Source: Acidobacteriota bacterium
GTDB lineage: Bacteria > Acidobacteriota > UBA6911 > RPQK01 > DATIPO01
Length of the DNA: 42,986 nucleotides
Direction of reading: 5' to 3'
NCBI GenBank assembly: GCA_035471785.1
Contig: DATIPQ010000079.1
Location: 1 to 42,986 of the forward strand
The notes under the pieces are model-generated. The model ran no database searches, was not told where the DNA came from, and was given only the letters and a program-made list of their open reading frames with translations. A program made the translations under genes and the position numbers. Positions 15,904 through 24,318 of this stretch are shown piece after piece (positions within the stretch are counted from its first letter, which is position 1; each line of letters opens with the position of its first letter).

Positions 15904-17628
15904 ATGGCACCCGCACGCGACCGTCTGCAAACCACTCTGGAAGAGGTCTTCGGCCACCGCACTTTCCGTCCCTTTCAGAAAGAGGTGTGTCGGGCTGTCG
16001 CCGGCGGGACGGACACGCTGGTGGTGATGCCCACGGGAGCCGGCAAGTCGCTTTGCTACCAGCTTCCCGGACTGGTGCGGGGAGGGACCACGCTGGTGGT
16101 TTCGCCGCTCATCGCCCTCATGGAAGATCAGGTGGCCAAGCTGCACAAGCTCGAGTTGAGGGCCGAGCGCATTCATTCCGGACGCTCGCGTCCCGATTCG
16201 CGCCAGGCTTGCGTGGAGTACTTGGCGGGACGCCTCGACTTCCTCTTCATCGCTCCCGAACGCCTGCGCGTACCCGGATTCCCCGAGATGCTGGCCAAGC
16301 GCAAGCCCGCTCTGGTGGCGGTCGACGAAGCCCACTGCATCTCCCACTGGGGACACGACTTCCGCCACGACTACCGGATGCTGGGCGAGCGCTTGCCGCT
16401 GTTGCGTCCGGCGCCGGTGGTGGCTCTCACCGCCACCGCCACCGAGTTGGTCCAAGACGATATCGCCTCCCAGTTGGATCTGCATTCCGCTTCCCGCTTC
16501 ATCCACGGGTTCCGCCGCGACAATATCGCCATCGAGGTGGCTGAGCTGCCTGCGCCGGGACGTCCCGAGGCCGTCCGCCAGCTTCTGGCCGACCAGGATC
16601 GGCGTCCTGCCATCGTCTACGTTCCTTCGCGACGGCAGGCCGACGAACTGGGACTGCAGATGAACGCGGTGGGGAAGTCGGCTGCCTATCACGCCGGCCT
16701 CCCCAGCCAGCGGCGCGAGAAGGTCCAGCGCGACTTTCAGCGCTCGCGCCTGGAAATCGTGGTGGCCACCATCGCCTTCGGCATGGGGATTGACAAGCCC
16801 GACATCCGTACCGTCATCCACACCGGGCTGCCGGGCAGCCTGGAGGCCTACTATCAGGAGATCGGGAGGGCGGGGCGCGACGGCAAGCCTTCCCGGGCCG
16901 TCCTGCTCTGTTCGCGCGACGACCGGCAGATACAAGAGTACTTTCACGACCGCAACTATCCTGCGGTGGACGTGCTCAAGCAGGCCTACCGGCGCCTGGG
17001 CCAGCGTCCCCGGACCGTTTCCCAGCTCACTGAGGACTCGGGAGAAGACGCCGAAATCTTTCTCAATGCTCTGGAGAAGCTGTGGATTCATGGCGGAGCC
17101 CTGGGGCATCCCCGCCGCGGCTTGCGCAGGGGTGGGGGAGACTGGCAGCAACCCTACCTGGAGCAGAAGAGCTACAAGAAGGCCCAGCTCGATCAGGTGA
17201 CTGACTTCGCCGAGGGCTCCCGCTGCCGAATGGTGCACCTGGTGGACTACTTCGGCGACCGCCGCGATTCGGGCCGGAGCTGCGGCCACTGCGACGTCTG
17301 CCATCCGGGAGAGTCCGCCGTGACCTTGCAGCGCCAGGCCACCGCGGATGAACAGGACATCGCCCGGGCCATCCTGGAAGACCTCCGCCGCTGGGACAAC
17401 CGGGGATCGACTCAGCTCTACAAGGACGTTTGCGGTGTTGGAGGCGTGGAGCGCAGCCTCTTCGACCGGGTGCTGGCCAATCTGGCGGCTCAACGCCTGA
17501 TCCGCCTGCGGGGCGACAGTTTCGAGAAGAACGGACGCAAGATCCGTTTTCAGCGCGTCTCCCTCACCGCCCGCGGATTCCGCAGCGGCGCCGACCCCAT
17601 CACCATCAGCCTCACCGAAACCCTCTAG
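15904..17628 (+). CDS. recQ: RecQ-type ATP-dependent DNA helicase
   Basis: The 574-residue protein has the superfamily 2 motifs in order: Q-motif-like FRPFQKEV, Walker A MPTGAGKSLCYQLP (from residue 42), DEAHCISHWGHDFR (D141), TATAT, then AFGMGIDKPDIRTVIH and EIGRAGRDG in the second RecA lobe. A zinc-binding set follows (C441 with C460, C463 and C466), then a winged-helix RQC domain. There is no HRDC domain, so it ends shorter than E. coli RecQ. It unwinds DNA 3' to 5' in recombination and fork repair. The ATG follows AGGTCC weakly. It converges on the SDR gene over a 55-bp gap. Confidence 0.93.
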   Translation: MAPARDRLQTTLEEVFGHRTFRPFQKEVCRAVAGGTDTLVVMPTGAGKSLCYQLPGLVRGGTTLVVSPLIALMEDQVAKLHKLELRAERIHSGRSRPDSRQACVEYLAGRLDFLFIAPERLRVPGFPEMLAKRKPALVAVDEAHCISHWGHDFRHDYRMLGERLPLLRPAPVVALTATATELVQDDIASQLDLHSASRFIHGFRRDNIAIEVAELPAPGRPEAVRQLLADQDRRPAIVYVPSRRQADELGLQMNAVGKSAAYHAGLPSQRREKVQRDFQRSRLEIVVATIAFGMGIDKPDIRTVIHTGLPGSLEAYYQEIGRAGRDGKPSRAVLLCSRDDRQIQEYFHDRNYPAVDVLKQAYRRLGQRPRTVSQLTEDSGEDAEIFLNALEKLWIHGGALGHPRRGLRRGGGDWQQPYLEQKSYKKAQLDQVTDFAEGSRCRMVHLVDYFGDRRDSGRSCGHCDVCHPGESAVTLQRQATADEQDIARAILEDLRRWDNRGSTQLYKDVCGVGGVERSLFDRVLANLAAQRLIRLRGDSFEKNGRKIRFQRVSLTARGFRSGADPITISLTETL

Positions 17629-17683
17629 GCCACCCGCGGATTCAGGGCCCTCAAATTGAATCCCGTGGCGCCGGGGAACCTTC

Positions 17684-19246
17684 TCATGAGGAGGCCTCGG
17701 GACTGGCCTGGGATCGCGGTTTGCCCTCGGGTTGAGGCTTGTGCGCCTCGGCTCTGCGGGCAATTTCTCTCAGCATGCCCCGGAAAATGAGGGCATGGAT
17801 CGGATAGATTCCGTACCAGTAGACGAGTCCCGAGAGTCCGAATGGGTCGAAGATCGCCGTTTGCCGGATCTTGGATCCGCCGGCCTCACCCGTGACTTCA
17901 AACTGGAGCCAGGCCCGTCCCGGAACTTTCATCTCGGCGCTCAGACGCAACAGTCGATCGGCCTCGTATGCCTCGATTCGCCACCAATCCAGAGGCTCGC
18001 CGACCTCCAGATTCTCGGGACTGTGTCGTCCCCGCCTGATGCCGATCCCACCCGCCAACAGATCTATGAATCCCCGCACACGCCAGAGCCAATTGCAGTA
18101 ATACCAGCCGTTTCGACCGCCGATTCGCCGGATCGGACCAAAAGCCGTGGCAGGGGGCACACAGACATCAACCGTCCGCGAATCCACCAGCCGCTTTCCA
18201 AAGCGGATGCCTCCCCAGTAGGACTGCCCGCCTCCTGCCGAGTTGGCGTCCGACCAGCGGGTGGCGGCAAACTCCCGGTCCTCGTCCTCGAGAGCGTCCG
18301 CGATGGTCCGGCTCAGACCGCGCGGCCGCACTGAAAAGACCTCCAAGGCCGAGTCGTCGCGGACCACCGTGGGATGACGGATGCTGTCGATCAGTTTTCG
18401 CCCCACTCGGGCATAAAGGGGCGTGACCAGCGCCAACCAAAGACTGGAGAGCCGTGGAGTGAGCACCGGGACGGGGATCATGTAGCGGCGCAATCCCCGC
18501 TGCCGCGCGTATTCCTTCATCAGTTCGCCGTAGGTTACCCGGTCGGCGCCGCCGATCTCGAACACCCGGCTCTCAGCCGGCCGCAGATGAATCGCTTGCT
18601 GGAGGTACTGCAGAAGATCCTGAACGCCGATCGGCTGGGCTTTGACCGAAACCCAGCGCGGCGTGGTCATAACCGGGAGCTTTTCCACCAGATCGCGTAC
18701 CATCTCGAAGGAAAGACTCCCCGAACCAATGATGATGGAAGCCCGGAACTCGATCGTCTCTATGCCGGACGACCGCAAGATCTCCCCCACCGCGTGACGG
18801 CTGCGCAGGTGAGCGGACAAATTCATTTCTTCGTCGCCCAGACCGCCCAGGTAAATGATCCGTTGAACGCCGCATTTCCGGGCAGCCCCGGCGAAGTTTT
18901 CGGCTCCGCGCCGTTCGATTTCCTCGAAATGCTTGGAGTCTCCCATCGAGTGGATCAGATAGAAGGCGGTGTGGATCCCCTTCAAGGCCTCGTCAAGGCT
19001 CTCCGCTTCCAGCACATCACCCTGAACGACCTCGGTGCCGGGAGCGACTCGCTTTTCCAGATAGGCCGGACGCCTTGCCAAACAGCGAACCCGGTAACCG
19101 GCCCCTGCCTGCGGTCTGTCAGATGTCGACTCCAGATTCTGCCTGGACCGGGACTTGTGGTTTCCTTCCAGCACCTTGAGAAGGCGCCCCCCCACGTATC
19201 CGGTAGCGCCCGTCAGGAGGATCATGTGCCTGTGTTTATCGAACAT
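17684..19246 (-). CDS. SDR-family NAD(P)-binding protein with DUF2867-like C-terminal domain
   Basis: The 520-residue protein has an N-terminal Rossmann domain with TGATGYVGGRL and a short-chain dehydrogenase fold of the NmrA/complex-I-subunit type (about 10-310). It is followed by a C-terminal region of about 180 residues with aromatic motifs (YYCNWLWRVRGFIDLL, WWRIEAYEADRLLRL, FDPFGLSGLVYWYGIYPIH) typical of the DUF2867-like steroidogenic lipid-binding fold. An unusual 20-residue polar insertion follows the first strand pair. The start at 19246 has GGAAGG 4 nt upstream, better than the upstream in-frame start at 19294. It probably binds a nucleotide cofactor and a lipid-like ligand; the reaction is unknown. 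It diverges from the TPR gene over a 235-bp gap with no visible gene. Confidence 0.8.
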   Translation of the reverse strand: MFDKHRHMILLTGATGYVGGRLLKVLEGNHKSRSRQNLESTSDRPQAGAGYRVRCLARRPAYLEKRVAPGTEVVQGDVLEAESLDEALKGIHTAFYLIHSMGDSKHFEEIERRGAENFAGAARKCGVQRIIYLGGLGDEEMNLSAHLRSRHAVGEILRSSGIETIEFRASIIIGSGSLSFEMVRDLVEKLPVMTTPRWVSVKAQPIGVQDLLQYLQQAIHLRPAESRVFEIGGADRVTYGELMKEYARQRGLRRYMIPVPVLTPRLSSLWLALVTPLYARVGRKLIDSIRHPTVVRDDSALEVFSVRPRGLSRTIADALEDEDREFAATRWSDANSAGGGQSYWGGIRFGKRLVDSRTVDVCVPPATAFGPIRRIGGRNGWYYCNWLWRVRGFIDLLAGGIGIRRGRHSPENLEVGEPLDWWRIEAYEADRLLRLSAEMKVPGRAWLQFEVTGEAGGSKIRQTAIFDPFGLSGLVYWYGIYPIHALIFRGMLREIARRAEAHKPQPEGKPRSQASPEASS

Positions 19247-19481
19247 TGTGCCTTCCAGCAACCTACCCGCGTTCACGTTTAGAGGATCACCCAAAATAAG
19301 GATTCGGATGTTCCCCGACCGGTTTCAGGAAAAGGCTTCTCCCCCAGGGCTTCCCCCTCGCAAGACAAGGGCGATACGAAGAACGGCGGAGCTCCTGGAT
19401 GAGGCGCGCCGGATTGCAACCAGCCTCCCGGCTGCTGGCTCGCTTTCGATACTTTTGAAGACTTTGTGCTTCAATAAGGGC

Positions 19482-20921
19482 ATGTTGCCGGCTTTGTTGT
19501 TATTGGCGGTGCTGATGCAGGGAGGGCCCGATCGCGAGGCGGTGGAGTGGTTCCGCAAGGGGGAAGCCCTGATCGGGACCGGGCAGGCTTTCTCGGAGCA
19601 GCAGGCGGAATTCTTTGCCAAGGCGGTCGAGATCGATCCGGATTTCGCCGAGGCCCGCTACAACCTGGGACTGGTTTACCTGCGCCAGGGACGCCTGCAG
19701 GAAGCCCTGCAGCAATTCCAGGCCCACATCGGCCTGCGTCCTGATGAAGCCGCCTCCCATTTCCTGGCCGGACGCGCGCTGCTGCAGATGAGGCGCGACC
19801 AGGAGGCGGTCAGCCGGCTCAGGGCCGGACTTGAAATGGACCCCTCCGACGTGGGCGGCTGGTCAGACTTGGCCCGGGCCCTCTTCAACCTGGGCCAGTT
19901 TGAGGAATCGGTTCGGGCCTCGCGTCAGGCCCTGCAAAACTCGCGGGAGGAAGACCCGCAGTTGCGCTACCCTCTGGCGGCGGCGCTGCTGGAACTGGAC
20001 CGCCCGCAGGAAGCCGAGCAGGTGTTGCGTCGTCAACTGGAGTTCCATCCCCAGGACTACGAGTCGGCTTTCCTGCTGGGCGAGATGCTGTTGCAGGATC
20101 CGCAGCGCCAGGAAGAGGCGGCCCGGTGGCTCCTGGAGGCCGAGTCGCTGGACGATTCCGATCCCCGCCTGGCGGCCCTGCTGGGCGACCTCCTGCTCAG
20201 CCTGGGACGGCGCGAAGAAGCCGTCGCGCGCCTGGCCCGGGCCGACCCGCAAGCGGCTTCCACCCTGGCCAACAAAGGCCTGGTGGCCTTGCAGGAGGAG
20301 CGCTACGCCGAGGCCGAGCAACTGTTGCGCCAGGCTCTGGCCAAAGAGCCCCGGCATCCCCTGGTGTGGGGCCATCTGGGGGACGCGCTGGCGGCTCAGG
20401 ACAAGAAGCGGGAAGCCATCGCCGCCTATGACCGGGCCCTCGACTACGATCCCGACGACCTCAATTCGCTCATCAATGCCGGCGCCCTGGCGGCCGACTC
20501 AGGACGCCAGGAAGAGGCCCGGGACTACCTTGAGAGGGCCCTGCAAAGCGCACCTGAGAACGGGTTCGTCCTCTACAGTCTGGCGGTGGTGCTGGACCGC
20601 CTCAAGGAAGACGAACAACGCCTTTTCTCCCTCTACTCCAAGTCCCTTCAACTCGGAGAAGAGCGTCCGCTGGCTCATTTCCGCCTGGCTTTCCTGCTGG
20701 CCAAGCGGGACCGAGCTGAAGAAGCGCTCGATCACCTCGAGAAGGCCCTCGAGGCCGATGCGGAACGCTTCTATCCCCAGTTGCTGCAGGAACTGCGCCG
20801 GGTCCACTCCGATCTCGACAGCATCCGCTACACCGGCCGCTTCGCCCAATTGCTGCAAAAGTACGGCGACGCTCAAGATTCCGCCGACGGGGATCAGCCT
20901 CCTCCTTCGCCGCCCCGATGA
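19482..20921 (+). CDS. Secreted TPR-repeat protein
   Basis: The 479-residue protein begins with a short hydrophobic segment (MLPALLLLAVLMQGG) likely to act as a signal peptide, followed by about ten TPR helix pairs (A-x-YNLGLVYLRQGRLQEAL, AGRALLQMRRDQEAV, LLELDRPQEAEQVL, WGHLGDALAAQDKKREAI, and more). TPR arrays scaffold protein-protein contacts, often in envelope assembly. The start at 19482 (AAGGG upstream) was chosen over a much longer frame starting at 19155 that would overlap the divergent SDR gene and lacks TPR sequence. It lies 33 bp before the methyltransferase gene and may be cotranscribed with truA. Confidence 0.82.
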   Translation: MLPALLLLAVLMQGGPDREAVEWFRKGEALIGTGQAFSEQQAEFFAKAVEIDPDFAEARYNLGLVYLRQGRLQEALQQFQAHIGLRPDEAASHFLAGRALLQMRRDQEAVSRLRAGLEMDPSDVGGWSDLARALFNLGQFEESVRASRQALQNSREEDPQLRYPLAAALLELDRPQEAEQVLRRQLEFHPQDYESAFLLGEMLLQDPQRQEEAARWLLEAESLDDSDPRLAALLGDLLLSLGRREEAVARLARADPQAASTLANKGLVALQEERYAEAEQLLRQALAKEPRHPLVWGHLGDALAAQDKKREAIAAYDRALDYDPDDLNSLINAGALAADSGRQEEARDYLERALQSAPENGFVLYSLAVVLDRLKEDEQRLFSLYSKSLQLGEERPLAHFRLAFLLAKRDRAEEALDHLEKALEADAERFYPQLLQELRRVHSDLDSIRYTGRFAQLLQKYGDAQDSADGDQPPPSPPR

Positions 20922-20954
20922 TGGAGAACGGCTGATTGGCGTATCCTGACCTGC

Positions 20955-21608
20955 ATGGGACTCTATTCGCGCTACGTCTTTCCCCGCCTGATGGATTGGA
21001 GCATGCGCCGGGAAAGCATTCGGGGGCAGCGCCGTGAGACCTTGCAGGGGCTGTCGGGACGCGTGCTGGAAATCGGCTTCGGCACCGGGCTCAACCTGCC
21101 TCACTATCCCGATGAGGTCCGCCTGCTGGAGGCTGTAGACGTCAATCCAGGCATGAGCCGGTTGGCCCGCCAGCGGCTGCAAGAGACTTCCCTTAAGGTG
21201 CAGCATCACAGCCTGGATGGAGAACGCCTGCCCATGAGCGAGGCGAGCTTCGACTGTGCCGTCAGCACCTGGACGCTGTGCAGCATTGCCGACGTGGAGG
21301 CGGCGCTGGGAGAGATCTATCGCGTCCTCAAGCCCGGGGGCCGCTTCGTTTTCATCGAGCACGGACTGAGTCCTGAGGCAGGGGTGGCCCGCTGGCAGCG
21401 CCGGCTCACGCCGTTGCAAAGGCTGGTGGGCGACGGTTGCAGGCTCGACCGCGACATCGCCGCCCTGCTGGCCTCGGCCGGTTTTGAGGAGGAGGAAATG
21501 CACCGCTACTATTTCCAGGACGCTCCCCGCATTCTCGGCTATTTCTATCGGGGCGCCGTCTGCAAACCCGTCCGCCGCGACCGCGCGCCGGCAACCAGGG
21601 AGCCATAG
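20955..21608 (+). CDS. Class I SAM-dependent methyltransferase
   Basis: The 217-residue protein has the SAM-binding motif VLEIGFGTGLNLPHYP (from about residue 36), an acidic second strand EAVDVNPG, and ASFDCAVSTWTLCSI with YRVLKPGGRFVFIEHG, as in UbiE/Coq5-like and small-molecule methyltransferases. It probably methylates a small molecule or lipid in the cytoplasm; substrate unknown. Its stop (21606-21608) directly abuts the truA start, so they are cotranscribed. The length and lack of extra domains match the generic methyltransferase 11 type. ATG at 20955 follows no strong ribosome site. Confidence 0.85.
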   Translation: MGLYSRYVFPRLMDWSMRRESIRGQRRETLQGLSGRVLEIGFGTGLNLPHYPDEVRLLEAVDVNPGMSRLARQRLQETSLKVQHHSLDGERLPMSEASFDCAVSTWTLCSIADVEAALGEIYRVLKPGGRFVFIEHGLSPEAGVARWQRRLTPLQRLVGDGCRLDRDIAALLASAGFEEEEMHRYYFQDAPRILGYFYRGAVCKPVRRDRAPATREP

Positions 21609-22358
21609 ATGGCCAAGTACCGCGCCGTCCTCCAGTACGCCGGAGGCCGCTATTCAGGGTGGCAAGTGCAAAAAGACCGCGACACCGTGCAGGGGGCCCT
21701 CAACCAGGCTCTGCGCCGCATCACGGGATTGGAGAAGGTCTCCTGGGTGGGCGCCGGACGGACCGACGCGGGAGTCCACGCCATGGGTCAATGCGCCCAT
21801 TTCCGCCTTCCCGAGGCGGCCCAGGCGGAGGGCCTGCAAAGGGCTCTCAACGGTGTGTTGCCGTGGGATATACGGGTACAAAAGCTGAGCCGCGTCCAGG
21901 ACGCTTTCCACGCCCGCCGCGACGCCCTCAAGAAGCTCTACGAGTACCGCATCCATCACGGCCCCGTGCTTCCTCCCTTCCGTCACGGATGGGTCTACCA
22001 CAGCTACTACCGCCTCGACCCCGAGCGATTCCGTCAAGGCGCCGACCTGCTGCGCGGCACCTGGGACTTCAGCGGATTCGCCGCCTCTTCTTCCTCGGTC
22101 AAGACCCACGTCCGCACCGTTTTCGAGTCCCGCCTGCGCCGGCAGGGGAGCCTGCTGCGCTATCAGATCGAGGCCGACGGATTCCTTCAGCACATGGTGC
22201 GCAACATCGTCGGCACTCTGCTCGAGATCGCACGCGGACGGCGGGCGCCCGAAGACGTCCTGCGCATACTGGCTTCACGCGACCGGCGCAACGCCGGCCC
22301 TACGGCTCAGCCGCAGGGCCTTTACCTGATCAAGGTGTTCTATCCTGCAAGCTCTTGA
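21609..22358 (+). CDS. truA: tRNA pseudouridine(38-40) synthase
   Basis: The 249-residue protein has the TruA signature GAGRTDAGVHAMGQCAHF, containing the catalytic aspartate, plus YSGWQVQ near the N-terminus, FHARRDALKKLYEYRI and QHMVRNIVGTLLEIARG near the C-terminus. It converts uridines 38-40 of the tRNA anticodon stem to pseudouridine. Length is normal. The ATG abuts the stop of the methyltransferase gene, and GGGAGCC lies just upstream within its coding sequence. It precedes the uppS run after 105 bp. Confidence 0.93.
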   Translation: MAKYRAVLQYAGGRYSGWQVQKDRDTVQGALNQALRRITGLEKVSWVGAGRTDAGVHAMGQCAHFRLPEAAQAEGLQRALNGVLPWDIRVQKLSRVQDAFHARRDALKKLYEYRIHHGPVLPPFRHGWVYHSYYRLDPERFRQGADLLRGTWDFSGFAASSSSVKTHVRTVFESRLRRQGSLLRYQIEADGFLQHMVRNIVGTLLEIARGRRAPEDVLRILASRDRRNAGPTAQPQGLYLIKVFYPASS

Positions 22359-22418
22359 GGCGGCCATGCCGCCACCGTCCTTTCAGAAAATTCATTCCCG
22401 TTAGCCTCATCGAAGGAT

Positions 22419-22448
22419 TCGACATTTCCGCCGGGCTTGGGGTATGCT
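22419..22448 (+). promoter_or_regulatory. Candidate promoter for uppS
   Basis: TCGACA and TATGCT are separated by 18 bp and resemble the -35 and -10 hexamers of a housekeeping sigma factor. They lie 15-45 bp upstream of the uppS ATG, which would leave a very short leader. This is by eye only. Confidence 0.35.
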
Positions 22449-22463
22449 AAAAGCCCTGTCTCT

Positions 22464-23255
22464 ATGAAAGATCTGGGCAAGAACTTCGAGGGCGTTTGGA
22501 GTCGCAACGGCGCCGAAATGCGCCTGCTGGAACAGATCGATCCCGAGCGGCTTCCCAATCACGTGGCCGTCATCATGGACGGCAACGGACGCTGGGCCGG
22601 AATGCGCATGCTGCCTCGTGTGGCCGGCCACAAGGCGGGCATCGAAGCCGTGCGGGCCACCGTCGAGCACACCGCCCGCCTGGAGATTCCGGCCCTCACC
22701 CTATACGCCTTCTCGACCGAGAACTGGAAGCGTCCCGAAAATGAGATCGACACCTTGATGAATCTCCTCAAGGACTACCTGCAGCGCGAGCTGGGGACTT
22801 TGCAGAAGCACCGCATCCGCTTCCGGCCTATCGGGCAGATCGACGATTTGCCGGTCGGTGTGGCCAAAGAACTGCGCCATGCCGAGAGGGCCACCCGCGA
22901 CAACCAAGGCATGCAGTTGACGGTGGCTCTCAGCTACAGCGGACGGCAGGAATTGGTCGGCGTGGTCAACCGCATGCTGGAAGAGGGGCTGCAGCCGCCC
23001 ATCGGCGAGAACGACATCCGCAGCCGCCTCTACACCGCCGAACTGCCGGACCCCGATCTGCTCATCCGAACCAGCGGCGAGATGAGGGTCAGCAATTTTC
23101 TTCTCTGGCAGATCGCTTATTCCGAGATCTACGTCACCGACGTGCTGTGGCCCGACTTCCGCGGACTGCATCTGCTGGAAGCCATACTCGACTACCAGAA
23201 GCGCGACCGCCGCTTCGGAGGCGTGCGTGTAGCCCCCCTGCAGCACACCGGGTGA
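22464..23255 (+). CDS. uppS: Isoprenyl transferase (undecaprenyl diphosphate synthase)
   Basis: The 263-residue protein carries the cis-prenyltransferase motifs NHVAVIMDGNGRWA with catalytic aspartate, GHKAG, YAFSTENWKRP, ALSYSGRQEL and LLIRTSGEMRVSNFLLWQIAYSE. It condenses isopentenyl diphosphate units with farnesyl diphosphate to make the lipid carrier for peptidoglycan and other glycans. The 5' end could extend to a TTG at 22437, but the ATG at 22464 leaves an ordinary length. The order uppS, cdsA, dxr, rseP on one strand matches the conserved gene order found in many bacteria. Confidence 0.93.
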   Translation: MKDLGKNFEGVWSRNGAEMRLLEQIDPERLPNHVAVIMDGNGRWAGMRMLPRVAGHKAGIEAVRATVEHTARLEIPALTLYAFSTENWKRPENEIDTLMNLLKDYLQRELGTLQKHRIRFRPIGQIDDLPVGVAKELRHAERATRDNQGMQLTVALSYSGRQELVGVVNRMLEEGLQPPIGENDIRSRLYTAELPDPDLLIRTSGEMRVSNFLLWQIAYSEIYVTDVLWPDFRGLHLLEAILDYQKRDRRFGGVRVAPLQHTG

Positions 23256-23287
23256 GCGGCCTTTGGCCGGACTCCCAATTTCCAATC

Positions 23288-23473
23288 CCCAACTCGCAAG
23301 CCTTACTTGGGGGTTGGACGTGGTTGAAAGTTGAAAGTTGAAAGTTGGAAGTTGCGAAGCCTTCTTGCCTTAGCCGTCCCTAGACATTAGGCTTTCACCT
23401 GCCCCGGAGGGAGCGCCTTCGGGCGAACGCTCAAGATCCGATTCCCAACTCGCGAGTCTCACTCGGGCGTTGG
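23288..23473. repeat. Two REP-like imperfect palindromes
   Basis: Two 30-bp copies, at 23288-23317 and 23444-23473, share 25 of 30 bases and both begin CCCAACTCGC and end GTTGG. Each can fold into a hairpin of about 13 pairs with one or two mismatches and a 3-nt loop, and one pair changes from G-C to A-T while staying paired. Both lie in the 260-bp uppS-cdsA gap, which holds no gene. The copies look like a dispersed extragenic palindrome family. Confidence 0.6.
23323..23354. repeat. Tandem heptamer repeat (GTTGAAA)
   Basis: Three exact GTTGAAA units, one GTTGGAA and a partial GTTG follow in a row between the two palindromes. It is a short slippage-prone tract in an intergenic region. Confidence 0.8.
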
Positions 23474-23515
23474 CTCCTGGAGCTTGGAACTTGCGCAGCC
23501 CTCGGGCCGGAAATC

Positions 23516-24298
23516 ATGCTGATCCGCTTTACCGTCGCCGCCGCTTTGATCTTGGCCACCGTCCTGGCGGTGGAGTTGACTTCGACAGCCGGGTTTCTCG
23601 CTACCCTCAGTCTCTTGGCCGTCATCAGCGCCCATGAACTGGGCAGGATGCTCAGGGCCTATTCCTTCTCGTTTTTTCCCTCCACCTATCTGTGGTGCGC
23701 AGTGCTGCCCTGGATGTGGGTCTACGGGCGGGGCTGGATGCCGGAAGTCGTGCTGGCGGCTCTGCTGCTGACCCTGGTTTTCGGGGTGGCGTCGCTTCGC
23801 AACATCGAGGTCGGTTTTCCCTCCATCTCCTGCAACTGGCTGGCCGTGCTCTACCTGGGAATGCCCCTTTGCATCCTGGCTCATTACCGCGAAGTCTCCC
23901 GTTGGGAAATCTGGCTGGTGCTGCTGACCATCTGGGCAGGCGACAGCATGGCACTGATGGCGGGGCGTTGCTGGGGCAGCATCAAGATCACTCCCATCAT
24001 TTCGCCCAAGAAGACGCTGCAAGGCTATCTGGGCGGAATGAGCGCCTCGCTGGCGGCGGCCCTGATTTTGGGGTGGATGTGGTTTCCCGCACGCTCCTTG
24101 TGGTTCTGGGCGGCGGCCGGACTGACGGTCGGCTTCTTTGGAATCATGGGTGATCTCTTCGAGTCCGTCATCAAGCGGGGCGCCCACATCAAGGACAGTT
24201 CCCATCTGCTTCCCGGCCACGGGGGCCTGTTGGACCGCATCGACAGCACCCTTTTCGCCTTCCCCGCCTATTATCTGCTCAGCCGTCTGGTAGAATAG
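23516..24298 (+). CDS. cdsA: Phosphatidate cytidylyltransferase
   Basis: The 260-residue multi-pass membrane protein has about seven hydrophobic segments and ends with the family signature KDSSHLLPGHGGLLDRIDS, including the metal-binding acidic residues. PKKTLQGYLGG and the WAGDSMALMAGR segment are also typical. It makes CDP-diacylglycerol from phosphatidic acid and CTP at the inner membrane, feeding phospholipid synthesis. It follows uppS by 260 bp and precedes dxr by 20 bp, so it is cotranscribed with dxr. The ATG at 23516 follows CCGGAAATC. Length is slightly short but complete. Confidence 0.92.
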   Translation: MLIRFTVAAALILATVLAVELTSTAGFLATLSLLAVISAHELGRMLRAYSFSFFPSTYLWCAVLPWMWVYGRGWMPEVVLAALLLTLVFGVASLRNIEVGFPSISCNWLAVLYLGMPLCILAHYREVSRWEIWLVLLTIWAGDSMALMAGRCWGSIKITPIISPKKTLQGYLGGMSASLAAALILGWMWFPARSLWFWAAAGLTVGFFGIMGDLFESVIKRGAHIKDSSHLLPGHGGLLDRIDSTLFAFPAYYLLSRLVE

Positions 24299-24318
24299 CG
24301 CCTCCCGGAGAACGACCT

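Noticed and set aside
15847-17763. A 638-codon minus-strand frame
   Set aside because: Antisense to recQ, which carries complete helicase motifs.
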